Source of the DNA: Natranaerobius thermophilus JW/NM-WN-LF
Lineage (GTDB): Bacteria > Bacillota > Natranaerobiia > Natranaerobiales > Natranaerobiaceae
Length of the DNA: 64,000 nt
Direction of reading: 5' to 3'
Assembly: GCF_000020005.1 (NCBI RefSeq)
Contig: NC_010718.1
Location: forward strand, 2,810,001-2,874,000
Part shown: one piece after another, positions 7,975 to 16,248 of the stretch
Layout: each line of letters opens with the position of its first letter
How positions within the stretch are numbered: the first letter of the stretch is position 1
The notes under the pieces: generated by a model
The model's database searches: none
The model's input: only the letters and a program-made list of their open reading frames with translations
Told to the model about the DNA's origin: nothing
Position numbers and translations under genes: made by a program

Positions 7975-8827
7975 CACTAGTTTCCTCCTCACATAAAGGA
8001 AGGACTAATTCAAAGACTGTTTTAAATTCATTTGAGGTTATTTTTATTTCACCGTGATATTTATCGACAATTTCTTTAACTATATGTAATCCGTATCCTC
8101 TACCACTTCCCTTTGTTGAGTATCCCTGTTCAAAGATTTTAGATTTTTGCGAATCCGAAAGTTTAGGACCGCTATTTATAATTCTAATTATTTTGGAATC
8201 ACTTTCTTCATCTTTTAAGAACTCAAGTCCTACATAACGCTTTGTTTTCTTTCTATTCATAACAGCTTCAAAAGAATTATTTAATAAATTTCCCACTATG
8301 GCATTTACATCCCATGACCTGATATTCCATGTGGAAATATCGTCTTTAAAGCCAAAATTAAAATTTATATTTTTATTCTTAGCTAATTTTTTCTGGGTGT
8401 TTAGGGTTACATTGAGAGCTGGATCCTCGACATATAAATACATATCAGTAGTCTTTTGATTTTCAGTAATCTCATTAAGATATTCTTCTGCCTCTTCGAT
8501 TTCTCTTAAAGCTATCATAGCTTTAAGAGTTTGTAGATTTCTTTTATGTTCATGTGCCTGAACATTTAAAGCATCTATTAACATTTTAGTCTTTTCAACA
8601 TAGTTTTGCAGATTTTCTATTTCTACTTCTTTTCTCAATTCTTGTCCGCGAATCCTTAAGAACCATAAGATGAGAAATGAAAAAATAATTACTAAAAAAT
8701 TTATTGAAAGCAATAATAAACTATATGAATGAACATCAATTAAGGGGTGTATTTGAACAATGACACTGGTTACAATAGCTGCATTAATCAAAATTAAAAG
8801 AATTACATATGAATCAATTCGTTTCAT
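7955..8827 (-). CDS. AgrC-like GHKL sensor histidine kinase with short sensor (locus 1)
   Basis: A 290-residue kinase with two membrane helices (about 7-27 and 34-58), a coiled linker, and a kinase core. The phospho-acceptor region is AHEHKRNLQTLKAMI, most likely the His before Glu. The N box is NLLNNSFEAV and the G boxes are FEQGYSTKGSGRGYGLHIV, the GHKL ATPase pattern of AgrC and DcuS-type kinases. Typical AgrC proteins are near 430 residues with six or more helices; here the helices are shared with a separate membrane protein encoded just upstream, whose TGA overlaps at 8830. ATG 8827 is chosen over GTG 8833 because AGGGAG lies 8 nt away. It overlaps agrB by 20 bp. Confidence 0.88.
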   Translation of the reverse strand: MKRIDSYVILLILINAAIVTSVIVQIHPLIDVHSYSLLLLSINFLVIIFSFLILWFLRIRGQELRKEVEIENLQNYVEKTKMLIDALNVQAHEHKRNLQTLKAMIALREIEEAEEYLNEITENQKTTDMYLYVEDPALNVTLNTQKKLAKNKNINFNFGFKDDISTWNIRSWDVNAIVGNLLNNSFEAVMNRKKTKRYVGLEFLKDEESDSKIIRIINSGPKLSDSQKSKIFEQGYSTKGSGRGYGLHIVKEIVDKYHGEIKITSNEFKTVFELVLPLCEEETSDDKKII

Positions 8828-8829
8828 AT

Positions 8830-9327
8830 TCACTTCTCCCTAAAAAGTGATAAATCATTAATATTCATAACGTAAAACTTATAATAATCAATGGTAGCAT
8901 ACAGAACCCAAATTAATAAAATTAACAAAATATTCATTGGTATCACAAAATATGTATCAATTATTTCCTCAGAAGTTGAAATATCAAAGATAATAGAAAA
9001 AAGCACTACAATAAAACTTTCCAAGGGAACAATAATTATCTTGGCAGATAGAGTCGCAATAGCCGACTTATAAAAATCATATTTTAACAAAAATACGCTC
9101 AAAATTATTAAATTTATATGGGTTATTAAAGTATGAAATCCAGTAAATGGGGCTAGTATTCTTGCCAAAAGAAAAATCGGAAAATTAATTATTGCTATAA
9201 GTAAGGCTTTTTTAAGCTCTAGTTCTTCATTAAATAATTTGAATCCCAACTTTAAAATACCAACAACCAATGGTATACCCGCGATAATTGACACCATTTC
9301 CCATTGAAAAAACTCCAATTTAACCAC
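8830..9327 (-). CDS. agr-locus membrane protein, probable detached sensor half of AgrC
   Basis: A 165-residue protein, nearly all membrane helix (about five segments). It resembles the N-terminal sensor part of AgrC in size and helix content, and the sum of this protein and the kinase (165+290) equals a full AgrC. Its stop overlaps the kinase gene, so the two are translationally coupled and probably assemble together. A paralogue (169 residues when repaired) occupies the same place in locus 2, sharing a VGFKL-like block near residue 28. The GTG at 9327 follows AGG too closely; TTG 9318, 5 nt behind AGGGTGG, is an alternative start. The sensor role is inferred from position, not from a known domain. 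Confidence 0.75.
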   Translation of the reverse strand: MVKLEFFQWEMVSIIAGIPLVVGILKLGFKLFNEELELKKALLIAIINFPIFLLARILAPFTGFHTLITHINLIILSVFLLKYDFYKSAIATLSAKIIIVPLESFIVVLFSIIFDISTSEEIIDTYFVIPMNILLILLIWVLYATIDYYKFYVMNINDLSLFREK

Positions 9328-9675
9328 CCTAATATTTTAAATTTCTGATTACTATGCCTTTTATATTTGTTACTTAAACATTTTCCCAGTTTCTCCCTCT
9401 TAGATATGCTGAATATCCAAGAATCCCTCTCTGAATAACCAAATCCCTTTAAATCTGTCAAATTCATCGCATTTATATCAATTAACGACACTTTTCCTTA
9501 GTTTTCGAAAAAAGTTTAATATTTTAAAGACCTTCAGTCCAGCAATCAGCAAAAAAGGATTCACTAATCCTCCAAAGAATGATAGGATAATATTGGTAGT
9601 ATCTTTCCTAAAATTCTTCTCAAGAGTTGAATTGTTGCATTATTATTCACTAATTAATTTAGGAGGAGAAAATCA
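9328..9675. other. divergent intergenic region between agr locus 1 and a secreted-protein gene
   Basis: This 348-bp AT-rich stretch must hold the promoters for the agr locus (leftward) and the coiled protein gene (rightward). A short inverted repeat (GGATT/AATCC) lies near 9557-9570. I see no riboswitch, small gene or clear direct repeat of the AgrA-box type. Confidence 0.5.
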
Positions 9676-11175
9676 ATGCAATTTAACATCAATCCGCGAG
9701 TGAAAAAGGTTTTATCAATAGTATTAGCGATTGTATTAGCCCTCGCTTCGAATTATTTCGCTGATTCTATATCGGAAAGAATTGGATACTATCAAAGTTA
9801 CTACGAAAGAATGACAACTGATATGGTTCACGATTTTGATAACTTGGAAAGCGAGCTAGAAAAATTAAACGACAATATTACTAAGATCCTGTTATTTGAA
9901 GATAATAGTGCAGATAAACAGGATGAATATATCAATGATGACTTTACAAACGACTTTTTCACTTTATTTAATAGTATCTGTTTCATAGAAGAAAAAAAGA
10001 TATATTTTGACCACAAAAATGTTTACAGTGATGTCAATTATAATATTAACCAAATTTTAGCAGATGATGAACTTTCACATTCTGACAGAGAATACCTAAA
10101 AAAATTATACAGCTACAATGATAAATTAATTCAGAAGCATCAAGAACTAATGAAAGAACTTTTCCCTAGAGGCAGCCGGGGTACTCACGCAATGTCTGAA
10201 GCCAGAGAAAAAATAGTAGGTAAAATCCATCAGTTTAGCAAAAAAGCTGACGAATTACTTGCAACTGAGGAGTTTAAAAAGCTACAAGATTTTACAGTGG
10301 ACTTTGAGGCCATTGATTATGATAGAGCAAAACAGTTTAGTGAAGAGTTACTGTCCCTGGCAACAAATAAAACCATTAAAGATAGTCAAGAAAGCAAGTA
10401 TTTCTATGAGTTTAAAAGTTTTGAAGGTGATCGGGACCGTCCCATTACAGGAGTTCAGATGGAGCATTCCACAGGGCATTCAAAGGATGATGATGACTAC
10501 GATAACAACCATGCCCTTTACTATGTAAGGTATTATAAAGAAGGGGGAACAGTTAGATTATGGACTAGGCACTATCATTCACCCATTGATGAAGAAGCCG
10601 AAAAAACTGAAGCAGAGCTTGACGAACTTGCACAAAGACTCGTGTCTGATTTTAATGAAAATATTAGCAAATACGATAAAAAAATAGAGTATGATGAACA
10701 GGTAGGAGAAAACGATATAGACAGAATTACCTATTATTATATCGAAGAAAAAAACGGTTTTTATGATGAAAGTAGCAAGGTTGAGTTGACCTTACTATCC
10801 CATGGTCTTGTACGGGAATTGGAAGTGATGGATGCTGGTTACCAAGAGAAAGATGATGAAGGTGAAGAGGCAAATGTTGCTTTACATAATAAAAAGGACT
10901 CCAAAGAAGAGGAAGTTGGAGATCAAGAAATCGAAATTGAAGCAGTTGACAAAGAACTAGTTAAAGAGAGTATCAGTGAAAAATCGCAGACCGACAAGAT
11001 CGACCACCACGTAGAAGTCAAAGATGTAATGGCAATTAAAAATATGGAAGGGGAATTAGAATACGAGGCTCATCTTAAATTTGATGAAAAAAATTATGCA
11101 GCTATTTTTGACGAAGAGTTGGATTTAAAAGAGTTCAAACGTGATTTACGAAAATACAACAATCTGGACAACTAA
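9676..11175 (+). CDS. hypothetical signal-anchored acidic coiled protein
   Basis: A 499-residue protein that I do not recognise. A hydrophobic segment at residues 10-28 (KVLSIVLAIVLALASNYFA) looks like a signal anchor. The remainder is hydrophilic and acidic with long helical, coiled-coil-like runs (LESELEKLNDNITKIL), a Glu/Lys-rich low-complexity tail region (about 390-445) and no cysteine motif. It starts at ATG 9676 behind AGGAGG. It is transcribed divergently from agr locus 1 and ends in a strong terminator, so it stands alone. Being next to a peptide-signalling locus, it could be under its control, but no shared operator was found. Confidence 0.65.
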   Translation: MQFNINPRVKKVLSIVLAIVLALASNYFADSISERIGYYQSYYERMTTDMVHDFDNLESELEKLNDNITKILLFEDNSADKQDEYINDDFTNDFFTLFNSICFIEEKKIYFDHKNVYSDVNYNINQILADDELSHSDREYLKKLYSYNDKLIQKHQELMKELFPRGSRGTHAMSEAREKIVGKIHQFSKKADELLATEEFKKLQDFTVDFEAIDYDRAKQFSEELLSLATNKTIKDSQESKYFYEFKSFEGDRDRPITGVQMEHSTGHSKDDDDYDNNHALYYVRYYKEGGTVRLWTRHYHSPIDEEAEKTEAELDELAQRLVSDFNENISKYDKKIEYDEQVGENDIDRITYYYIEEKNGFYDESSKVELTLLSHGLVRELEVMDAGYQEKDDEGEEANVALHNKKDSKEEEVGDQEIEIEAVDKELVKESISEKSQTDKIDHHVEVKDVMAIKNMEGELEYEAHLKFDEKNYAAIFDEELDLKEFKRDLRKYNNLDN

Positions 11176-11204
11176 CGCCCAATCAAAATATGATAAAGTA
11201 AATA

Positions 11205-11260
11205 AAGCCTAGATCCGGGGACACGTTCAGTTAATAGCATACCCGGGTCTAGGCTTTTTA
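11205..11260. terminator. bidirectional terminator between convergent genes
   Basis: A 15-bp stem with one G-U pair (AAGCCTAGATCCGGG at 11205, CCCGGGTCTAGGCTT ending at 11256) with T-rich flanks on both strands. It closes the coiled protein gene on the plus strand and the permease gene on the minus strand. Confidence 0.85.
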
Positions 11261-11312
11261 TTTCCTACTCTACCAATCTTATTATTTTACTAAATGATAC
11301 AGAAATCCAGCT

Positions 11313-12716
11313 TTATTCATTACGAATTGCCACTATAGGGCTGAGCTTAATGGCTCTCATGGCCGGATAAAGGCCGGAAATCAATCCTATTAATATTGCA
11401 AACCCTAGAGCAAATAAAGCTAACCAGACTGGGATAATGGAGATCTGCACTGATTCAGCAGCCGGGTCGGCAACAGGCATGATTCCCCCTTCAACAAATC
11501 TTCCGGCAAACTGATTTAGCAAATGGGATGCACCGTAACTTACAGCCAGGCCAATCACTCCACCAAAAAAACCTATCAGAGAAGCTTCTGTAAGGAACAT
11601 AGCCCTAATATCAGAAGCAGAAGCCCCAATAACTTTTATTACTCCAATTTCCTTGGTCCGCTCGTAAATTGACATGACCATAGTATTGGTAATACTCAAG
11701 GCTGCAACTAGGAGTGTGATTCCTCCAATTCCTCCCAAAATAGCTTGAATAGTACGTGAGGTGTTTTCCACTCCTTCCAGGGCATCTGAAGCGGAATAAG
11801 CATTGTATCCCATATCCCGCAAATTATCTGATAGTTCCCGGGCACTTTCTATACTGTCGGCTCTAATTTTTATCGAATCATATTCTTTTTCCTGGTCTCG
11901 CTGCTGCCTGCTTTGCTGCTGAGCGGCGCCTTGCCCCCCCATAGCAGCTGTTTCCTGCCGGGCATCCTCAATCCCTTCATAAACAAAGTCTCGAATCCGA
12001 TCTATATCTTCTAAAGAGGCATATACTTGTGAGGATCTCTGCATACTCTCGTCATCTAAAATTCCAACAACAAAAAAGTTGTGCCTTTGCTGCCTTTCAC
12101 GGTCAGCCCGATTGTGGAATGTAACCTGAACACTTTCTTCTAATAGTTCAGTTGGCTCACGTTCTTCATGGCCACCAGTTGAACCAGGGGCTCCAGGTCC
12201 TTGCTCTACCCTGGGATCGCGAAAAGTATTAATTACCTGGGGACCAGCCACGACGGTATAACTTTCCTCCGCTCGAGGAAGCCGACCATCTTGTAAGCTG
12301 AACTCCAGTTCTTCCATGGTTTCAACGTCGACTCCAACCATGCGAAAATGTCCTTCTTCCCTGCCCATCTGAGCTTCACCCCTAACTTCATAGGTGGGTG
12401 AAACTGCACTAACTCCCGGCATGGATTTAAATTTTTCCACAGCTTCTTCGTCAAGCCCCACTTCTTCTTGAGATGTGCTTTCTGCAGCTTCGGGATTTTC
12501 CGGATCATGATGCATACCTGGATTGACCTGAATAATATTAAGATCACCCCAGCGTGCCATACTTTCTTCCATACTGGCTTGAAGACCTATTCCCAGGGAA
12601 ATCATAACCACAATAGATGCAGTCCCAATGACCACCCCCATACAGGTCAATATGGTACGCACTTTACGTCTCCAAAGATTTTTATTGGCTAAAATGAGCA
12701 GATCTGCCTTACGCAT
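11313..12716 (-). CDS. MacB/FtsX-type ABC transporter permease
   Basis: A 467-residue permease of the MacB/LolC exporter class. The first membrane helix follows ANKNLWRRKVRTILTCMGVVIG. A large extracytoplasmic MacB_PCD domain (about 50-320) comes next, rich in Gln and Glu, and the FtsX domain with three helices begins at about 345 (NTMVMSIYERTKEIGVIKVIGAS is the coupling segment). It ends with LYPAMRAIKLSPIVAIRNE, the family's usual end. The start is ATG 12716, 7 nt behind GAGGAG; the longer frame to 12764 contains that ribosome site and overlaps the previous gene more. The gene overlaps the CARDB-protein gene by 8 bp. The ATPase is encoded two genes upstream. Such modules export substrates or act on envelope lipids; the cargo is unknown. 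Confidence 0.9.
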   Translation of the reverse strand: MRKADLLILANKNLWRRKVRTILTCMGVVIGTASIVVMISLGIGLQASMEESMARWGDLNIIQVNPGMHHDPENPEAAESTSQEEVGLDEEAVEKFKSMPGVSAVSPTYEVRGEAQMGREEGHFRMVGVDVETMEELEFSLQDGRLPRAEESYTVVAGPQVINTFRDPRVEQGPGAPGSTGGHEEREPTELLEESVQVTFHNRADRERQQRHNFFVVGILDDESMQRSSQVYASLEDIDRIRDFVYEGIEDARQETAAMGGQGAAQQQSRQQRDQEKEYDSIKIRADSIESARELSDNLRDMGYNAYSASDALEGVENTSRTIQAILGGIGGITLLVAALSITNTMVMSIYERTKEIGVIKVIGASASDIRAMFLTEASLIGFFGGVIGLAVSYGASHLLNQFAGRFVEGGIMPVADPAAESVQISIIPVWLALFALGFAILIGLISGLYPAMRAIKLSPIVAIRNE

Positions 12717-14766
12717 CCAGCATCTCCTCTTCTTCCTTTTTTCTACGTCCTCGGCGATATACAAAAAACGCTACAACACCGATGACCGCTAGTAGTGGTA
12801 TGATTACCATAGGACTCCAGAAAGAGTCCATACTGCCACCTTTTTCGTCGGGTCTTGGGGGTTTTTCTTTCATATCTTCTGGCGGTTCCGGTGGTGGTTC
12901 TACCGCCATCTCAAATTCTTCAGTAATTTCCACCTCTTCATTTCGATGGTCAAGATATGAAAATACAAGCTCACCTTCTAAGATCCCCTCTTCATCGGGT
13001 ATAATAGTTCCTTGGTAAAAGTCACTAGTATCCTGTTCTAAGTTACCTACATAATATGATGCTTGCTCTTTGGGAAAGTCTCCTTCCAGCGTTACTGTGA
13101 AATTACTTAGATCTACTTTACCTGAGTTGACAAATTCTGCATTGATAGTTGCCGGCTCTCCCACGTGGGCAGTTGGAGGCGTTTCTACTGACAATACATC
13201 AAAACGGCTTTCTTGAGTAACAGAAATGTTAACATACTCCGTTTCCGTGTATGACTCGGCGTTTTGGTCCTCATATTCTAGTTCGACAGGTACAGTGTAG
13301 GTACGAGCTTCGGCCCCCGGGTCTACATATAACCCGATTTCTTGCTCAACATGGGATCTACCTTGAATATTACGAATATAAAAGCTATTACTTCCCTGTA
13401 CAGGGGAAAAGACAGTTCCACCGCTTCCGCCTTCTTCCCCAATATCTGGAGGATTAATGGAAGCTTTAATATTTTGTATAGGTCTGTCATGGGTATTTTC
13501 AATTAATAAAGATAATGAAAATTCATTCCCGGCCTGAATTTCTCTAGGATCCAAAGTATATTCACTAATAAGTACTTTTGGTTCACCATCTGTCACTAGG
13601 CCTTCATCCACTTCAGTTTTAGCTATCCCTATTTGCTCCGAGGCTTTTGGACGGTCATTTCCATAAGCGTCCTGGTATTCCATCTCCACTTGTAGATCTA
13701 ATACCTCGTTATCTGAAGGCGGAGTAATACCTAGTTCATATTCAAGCTCTTTTTCCTCTTCTCCCTCTAGTGATAAAATATTTTTTACATTGGATGTTCC
13801 AATAGTTCTAACATGATCTCCTGTTAGAGATATTCTGATGTCCTGGGCTTCTTGTTCTCCCAGGTTTTCTACTGTTACTAATCCTTTATACTCTCCTTCT
13901 TCTGTTCCATCTTCTATTTCAAAAGAATCCACCGTTAAAACTGGGAGAGACTCTGCTTCGGGAGTTTCTAAAGGAAGATTTACTGATAAGGTTTCAGAAC
14001 TTTCTCCTGTTTCGTGTCTTTGATCATAAGCAATGTCTAATTCTATACGATTGCTTTCTCTATCTTCCTTTGGTTTTAATTGAAAAGTGATTTGTTCTTG
14101 GTCACCACTTTCTAACGTTTCAACTAAACGTCTATTGCTTACATCAACAAGGTTAAAGTTCTCCAGTTCATTAAGTTCAATATTCAAGTTATTTGCATCC
14201 ACAGCACCCTTGTTTTTTAGCTTTATAGTTGTCTGAAAATCCTCACCTATTTGTGGTGCATCAGGTTCTATAATCACATCTTCCATATCTATAACTGGTT
14301 TGAGATTTTCATATCCTACATCAATTGTCAAAGTAGCTGAACCACTTGAACTGGATTCAAAAAGGACATTTTGACTTTTTAAGTTAATGGAAAGTTGATA
14401 GCTCTTTGATTCTGCATCTTCACTTACTGCTACTGGAATAGTAAGGCTTCTTGTTTCTCCTGGTCCAATCTCATTCAGATCTGGTTCGTCGTGGTCAGGT
14501 TGAGAGTCACGAGTAAAATAAGTTCTTGTAGTTCCTGGTGAATCAACCTCCGCAAATACGTTTCTTGCTTTATGTTCTCCTTCGTTTTTTATAACTAGCT
14601 TAATATAAAAACTTTCACCTGCTATAGCACTCCCAGGTTCCACGTCTTCGATCATTAAGACTGGACTAGGAATGTCATCATCCCCCTCCTGTGCCCAAAC
14701 TAAGCTAGGTGATACAAAAAGAGTTACTGAAATTAAAAAAGCGCATATTGATACAATCTTTTTCAA
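12709..14766 (-). CDS. CARDB/NEW3-repeat surface protein of the ABC module (COG1361-like)
   Basis: A 685-residue envelope protein. It has a signal peptide ending at about VWAQ (residue 25), then five or six repeated beta-sandwich units of the CARDB or NEW3 type with recurring phrases such as ITIxxxGxxxAxNxxxxL and GEPATINAEFVNSGKVDLSN. A proline-rich linker, one membrane helix (about 658-676) and a basic/acidic cytoplasmic tail follow. Proteins of this kind (COG1361) are frequently encoded next to FtsX-type permeases and LolD-type ATPases in Firmicutes and archaea, probably as the outer accessory of the transporter. The start is TTG 14766 behind GGAAGGGGAG. The exact repeat family should be confirmed with a profile search. 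Confidence 0.8.
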   Translation of the reverse strand: MKKIVSICAFLISVTLFVSPSLVWAQEGDDDIPSPVLMIEDVEPGSAIAGESFYIKLVIKNEGEHKARNVFAEVDSPGTTRTYFTRDSQPDHDEPDLNEIGPGETRSLTIPVAVSEDAESKSYQLSINLKSQNVLFESSSSGSATLTIDVGYENLKPVIDMEDVIIEPDAPQIGEDFQTTIKLKNKGAVDANNLNIELNELENFNLVDVSNRRLVETLESGDQEQITFQLKPKEDRESNRIELDIAYDQRHETGESSETLSVNLPLETPEAESLPVLTVDSFEIEDGTEEGEYKGLVTVENLGEQEAQDIRISLTGDHVRTIGTSNVKNILSLEGEEEKELEYELGITPPSDNEVLDLQVEMEYQDAYGNDRPKASEQIGIAKTEVDEGLVTDGEPKVLISEYTLDPREIQAGNEFSLSLLIENTHDRPIQNIKASINPPDIGEEGGSGGTVFSPVQGSNSFYIRNIQGRSHVEQEIGLYVDPGAEARTYTVPVELEYEDQNAESYTETEYVNISVTQESRFDVLSVETPPTAHVGEPATINAEFVNSGKVDLSNFTVTLEGDFPKEQASYYVGNLEQDTSDFYQGTIIPDEEGILEGELVFSYLDHRNEEVEITEEFEMAVEPPPEPPEDMKEKPPRPDEKGGSMDSFWSPMVIIPLLAVIGVVAFFVYRRGRRKKEEEEMLDA

Positions 14767-14850
14767 GAAAATACTCCCCTTCCCTTTTTTGAGATTAGAT
14801 ATTTAAATTAAATAGATAAATTCTATTAAAATTCCTTCATTTAAAAACCT

Positions 14851-15576
14851 CTAATTACTATAAATATCCGTAATATAGCCATCTACCATTTCCACTACCC
14901 TGTCACCATAGGTTGCCACTTCGGTATCATGGGTTACCATAAGCATGGTCTGGCCATTTTCCCTAATTATATTTAATAATAAAGCTAATATTTCTTTTGT
15001 TGTCCTAGTATCTAAGTTACCTGTTGGTTCATCGGCAAAAATCACCCTTGGATTGTTAATTAAAGCTCTTGCTATAGCTACTCGCTGACGCTGTCCACCA
15101 CTCAACTCTCCAGGGCGATGGAGCAGCCTGTCTCCTAATCCTAGCTGCTTTAAAAAAGTTTTCCCCCTCTTCTCCCTCTCCTTCGGTGAAACTCCCTCAA
15201 AAACTAAGGGCATCACGGCATTTTCCAAGGCAGTTAATGAGGGTACCAAATTATACAACTGAAAGATAAATCCAATATATCGACGACGCAAAAGAGTCAT
15301 TTGTCGTTCTGATAACTGGTTAAGCTTATACTTATCGATAAACAGTTCACCTTTAGTGGGACGCTCTAGTCCAGCGGCAATGTTCAATAAAGTAGTTTTC
15401 CCACTACCAGAAGTACCGAGGACAACCACAATTTCCCCGGGTTCAACCTCCAGGTCGACTCCGCTTAAGGCAGAAACGATTTGATTGCCCATTCTATATT
15501 TCTTAATCACATTTCGAGCAGCTATCATCGTGTTATTATCATTTTGATTATTTATAGTAGCAGTTGCAGAATTCAA
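14851..15576 (-). CDS. LolD/MacB-type ABC transporter ATPase
   Basis: A 241-residue ATPase powering the FtsX-type permease downstream. Walker A is GTSGSGKT (about 52-59), the signature is LSGGQRQRVAIARAL, and Walker B is VIFADEPTGNLDT followed by the switch His in MVTHDTEV. The sequence YIGFIFQLYNLVPSLTALENAVMPL is characteristic of the LolD/MacB subfamily. It starts at TTG 15576, about 12 nt from AAGGGGG. The gene lies 85 bp ahead of the CARDB-protein gene and 124 bp behind the end of agr locus 2, separated from it only by a stem-loop without a good T run, so agr-locus transcripts could read into it. Confidence 0.93.
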   Translation of the reverse strand: MNSATATINNQNDNNTMIAARNVIKKYRMGNQIVSALSGVDLEVEPGEIVVVLGTSGSGKTTLLNIAAGLERPTKGELFIDKYKLNQLSERQMTLLRRRYIGFIFQLYNLVPSLTALENAVMPLVFEGVSPKEREKRGKTFLKQLGLGDRLLHRPGELSGGQRQRVAIARALINNPRVIFADEPTGNLDTRTTKEILALLLNIIRENGQTMLMVTHDTEVATYGDRVVEMVDGYITDIYSN

Positions 15577-15642
15577 ATCAGCTCATCCCCCTTATCAAAC
15601 ACTTACAATATATTCTAACACAAGTTTTATTTACCAGAAATA

Positions 15643-15674
15643 TACCCCTTGGCTAGAATTTTAGCCAAGGGGTA
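15643..15674 (-). terminator. perfect stem-loop behind agr locus 2 (terminator-like)
   Basis: A perfect 13-bp hairpin (TACCCCTTGGCTA with TAGCCAAGGGGTA) between the regulator gene and the ABC ATPase gene. On the minus strand it is followed by TATTTCTGG, not a strong T run, so termination may be partial. It may alternatively be an mRNA stabilising or processing element. Confidence 0.55.
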
Positions 15675-15700
15675 CTCTTGATTCCCTGTCCTTATCATAA

Positions 15701-16099
15701 TTAGTCTCCAGTATTGTTTTGACTTTGACTATTGAAATGAGCGATTTCCGTAATGATTTCTAAAAGTTTGTGTTCATCAATAGGCTTGATTAAATACTCA
15801 TAGGGCTTAACAGTACTTGATTCTGTAAAATATGTATTATGAGCTGTCACAAAAATAAATTCAATCTCTGGCACAGCTTGTTTCACCAATTCGGCTGCCT
15901 CTAATCCGCTGTTAACCTTGCCATATAACTCCACATCTACAATTGCAATATGAAATTCATTAGATTTTGCATATTTTACTGCATATTCTGGGGCAGTAGT
16001 TACCACTACTTGCCCGACATATTCGCTCCTAGATATCAATACTTTTAGAAATTTCTGTGTATACGGTTCATCTTCTAGGATCAAAATATTCATCAACAA
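15701..16099 (-). CDS. receiver-only response regulator of agr-type locus 2
   Basis: A 132-residue single receiver domain, the paralogue of the one at 6725-7120. The acidic pocket is intact (ILILEDEP, Glu9/Asp10), the phospho-acceptor is Asp55 (IAIVDVEL), the switch Thr lies in FIFVTAHN and the Lys in YLIKPI near 108. There is no LytTR or other output domain. Its gene begins 23 bp after agrD2. The frame opens with TTG TTG ATG; the start could be TTG 16099 or ATG 16093, and the ribosome site is weak, so translation may be coupled. Output must come from protein contacts or from an unlinked partner. Confidence 0.82.
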   Translation of the reverse strand: MLMNILILEDEPYTQKFLKVLISRSEYVGQVVVTTAPEYAVKYAKSNEFHIAIVDVELYGKVNSGLEAAELVKQAVPEIEFIFVTAHNTYFTESSTVKPYEYLIKPIDEHKLLEIITEIAHFNSQSQNNTGD

Positions 16100-16122
16100 A
16101 GCTCACACATCCTTGTTTGAAT

Positions 16123-16248
16123 TTAGTTAGTAAATTTGGATGGTGTTTTGGGTTCGTGCATTAGACCAAGGCTAGCTGTGCTAACTCCTAATAGAGCAAC
16201 TAATTTTAATAAGATTGCCACATTTGTTAAAATTTTAGATTTAAGCAT
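16123..16248 (-). CDS. agrD: AgrD-like cyclic lactone autoinducer precursor (locus 2)
   Basis: A 41-residue peptide gene starting at ATG 16248 and overlapping the end of agrB2 by 8 bp, with GGAGGG 7 nt ahead. The leader is hydrophobic (AILLKLVALL), and the core and tail read GVSTASLGLMHEPKTPSKF. By alignment with its paralogue, Ser26 occupies the ring position and the predicted macrocycle is Ser26 to Met30, with cleavage before His31. Both peptides in the window share GVSTAS and HEP but differ in the four ring residues that normally set receptor specificity, so the two loci probably use separate signals. Confidence 0.85.
   Translation of the reverse strand: MLKSKILTNVAILLKLVALLGVSTASLGLMHEPKTPSKFTN

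Noticed and set aside
9252-9491. 79-residue frame overlapping the start of the agr membrane protein
   Set aside because: It is out of frame with the well-supported membrane protein, has no ribosome site and no similarity to the locus 2 counterpart.
9552-9572. Hairpin GGATT/AATCC next to an A run
   Set aside because: No gene ends near it, and the 5-bp stem is too short to call a terminator.
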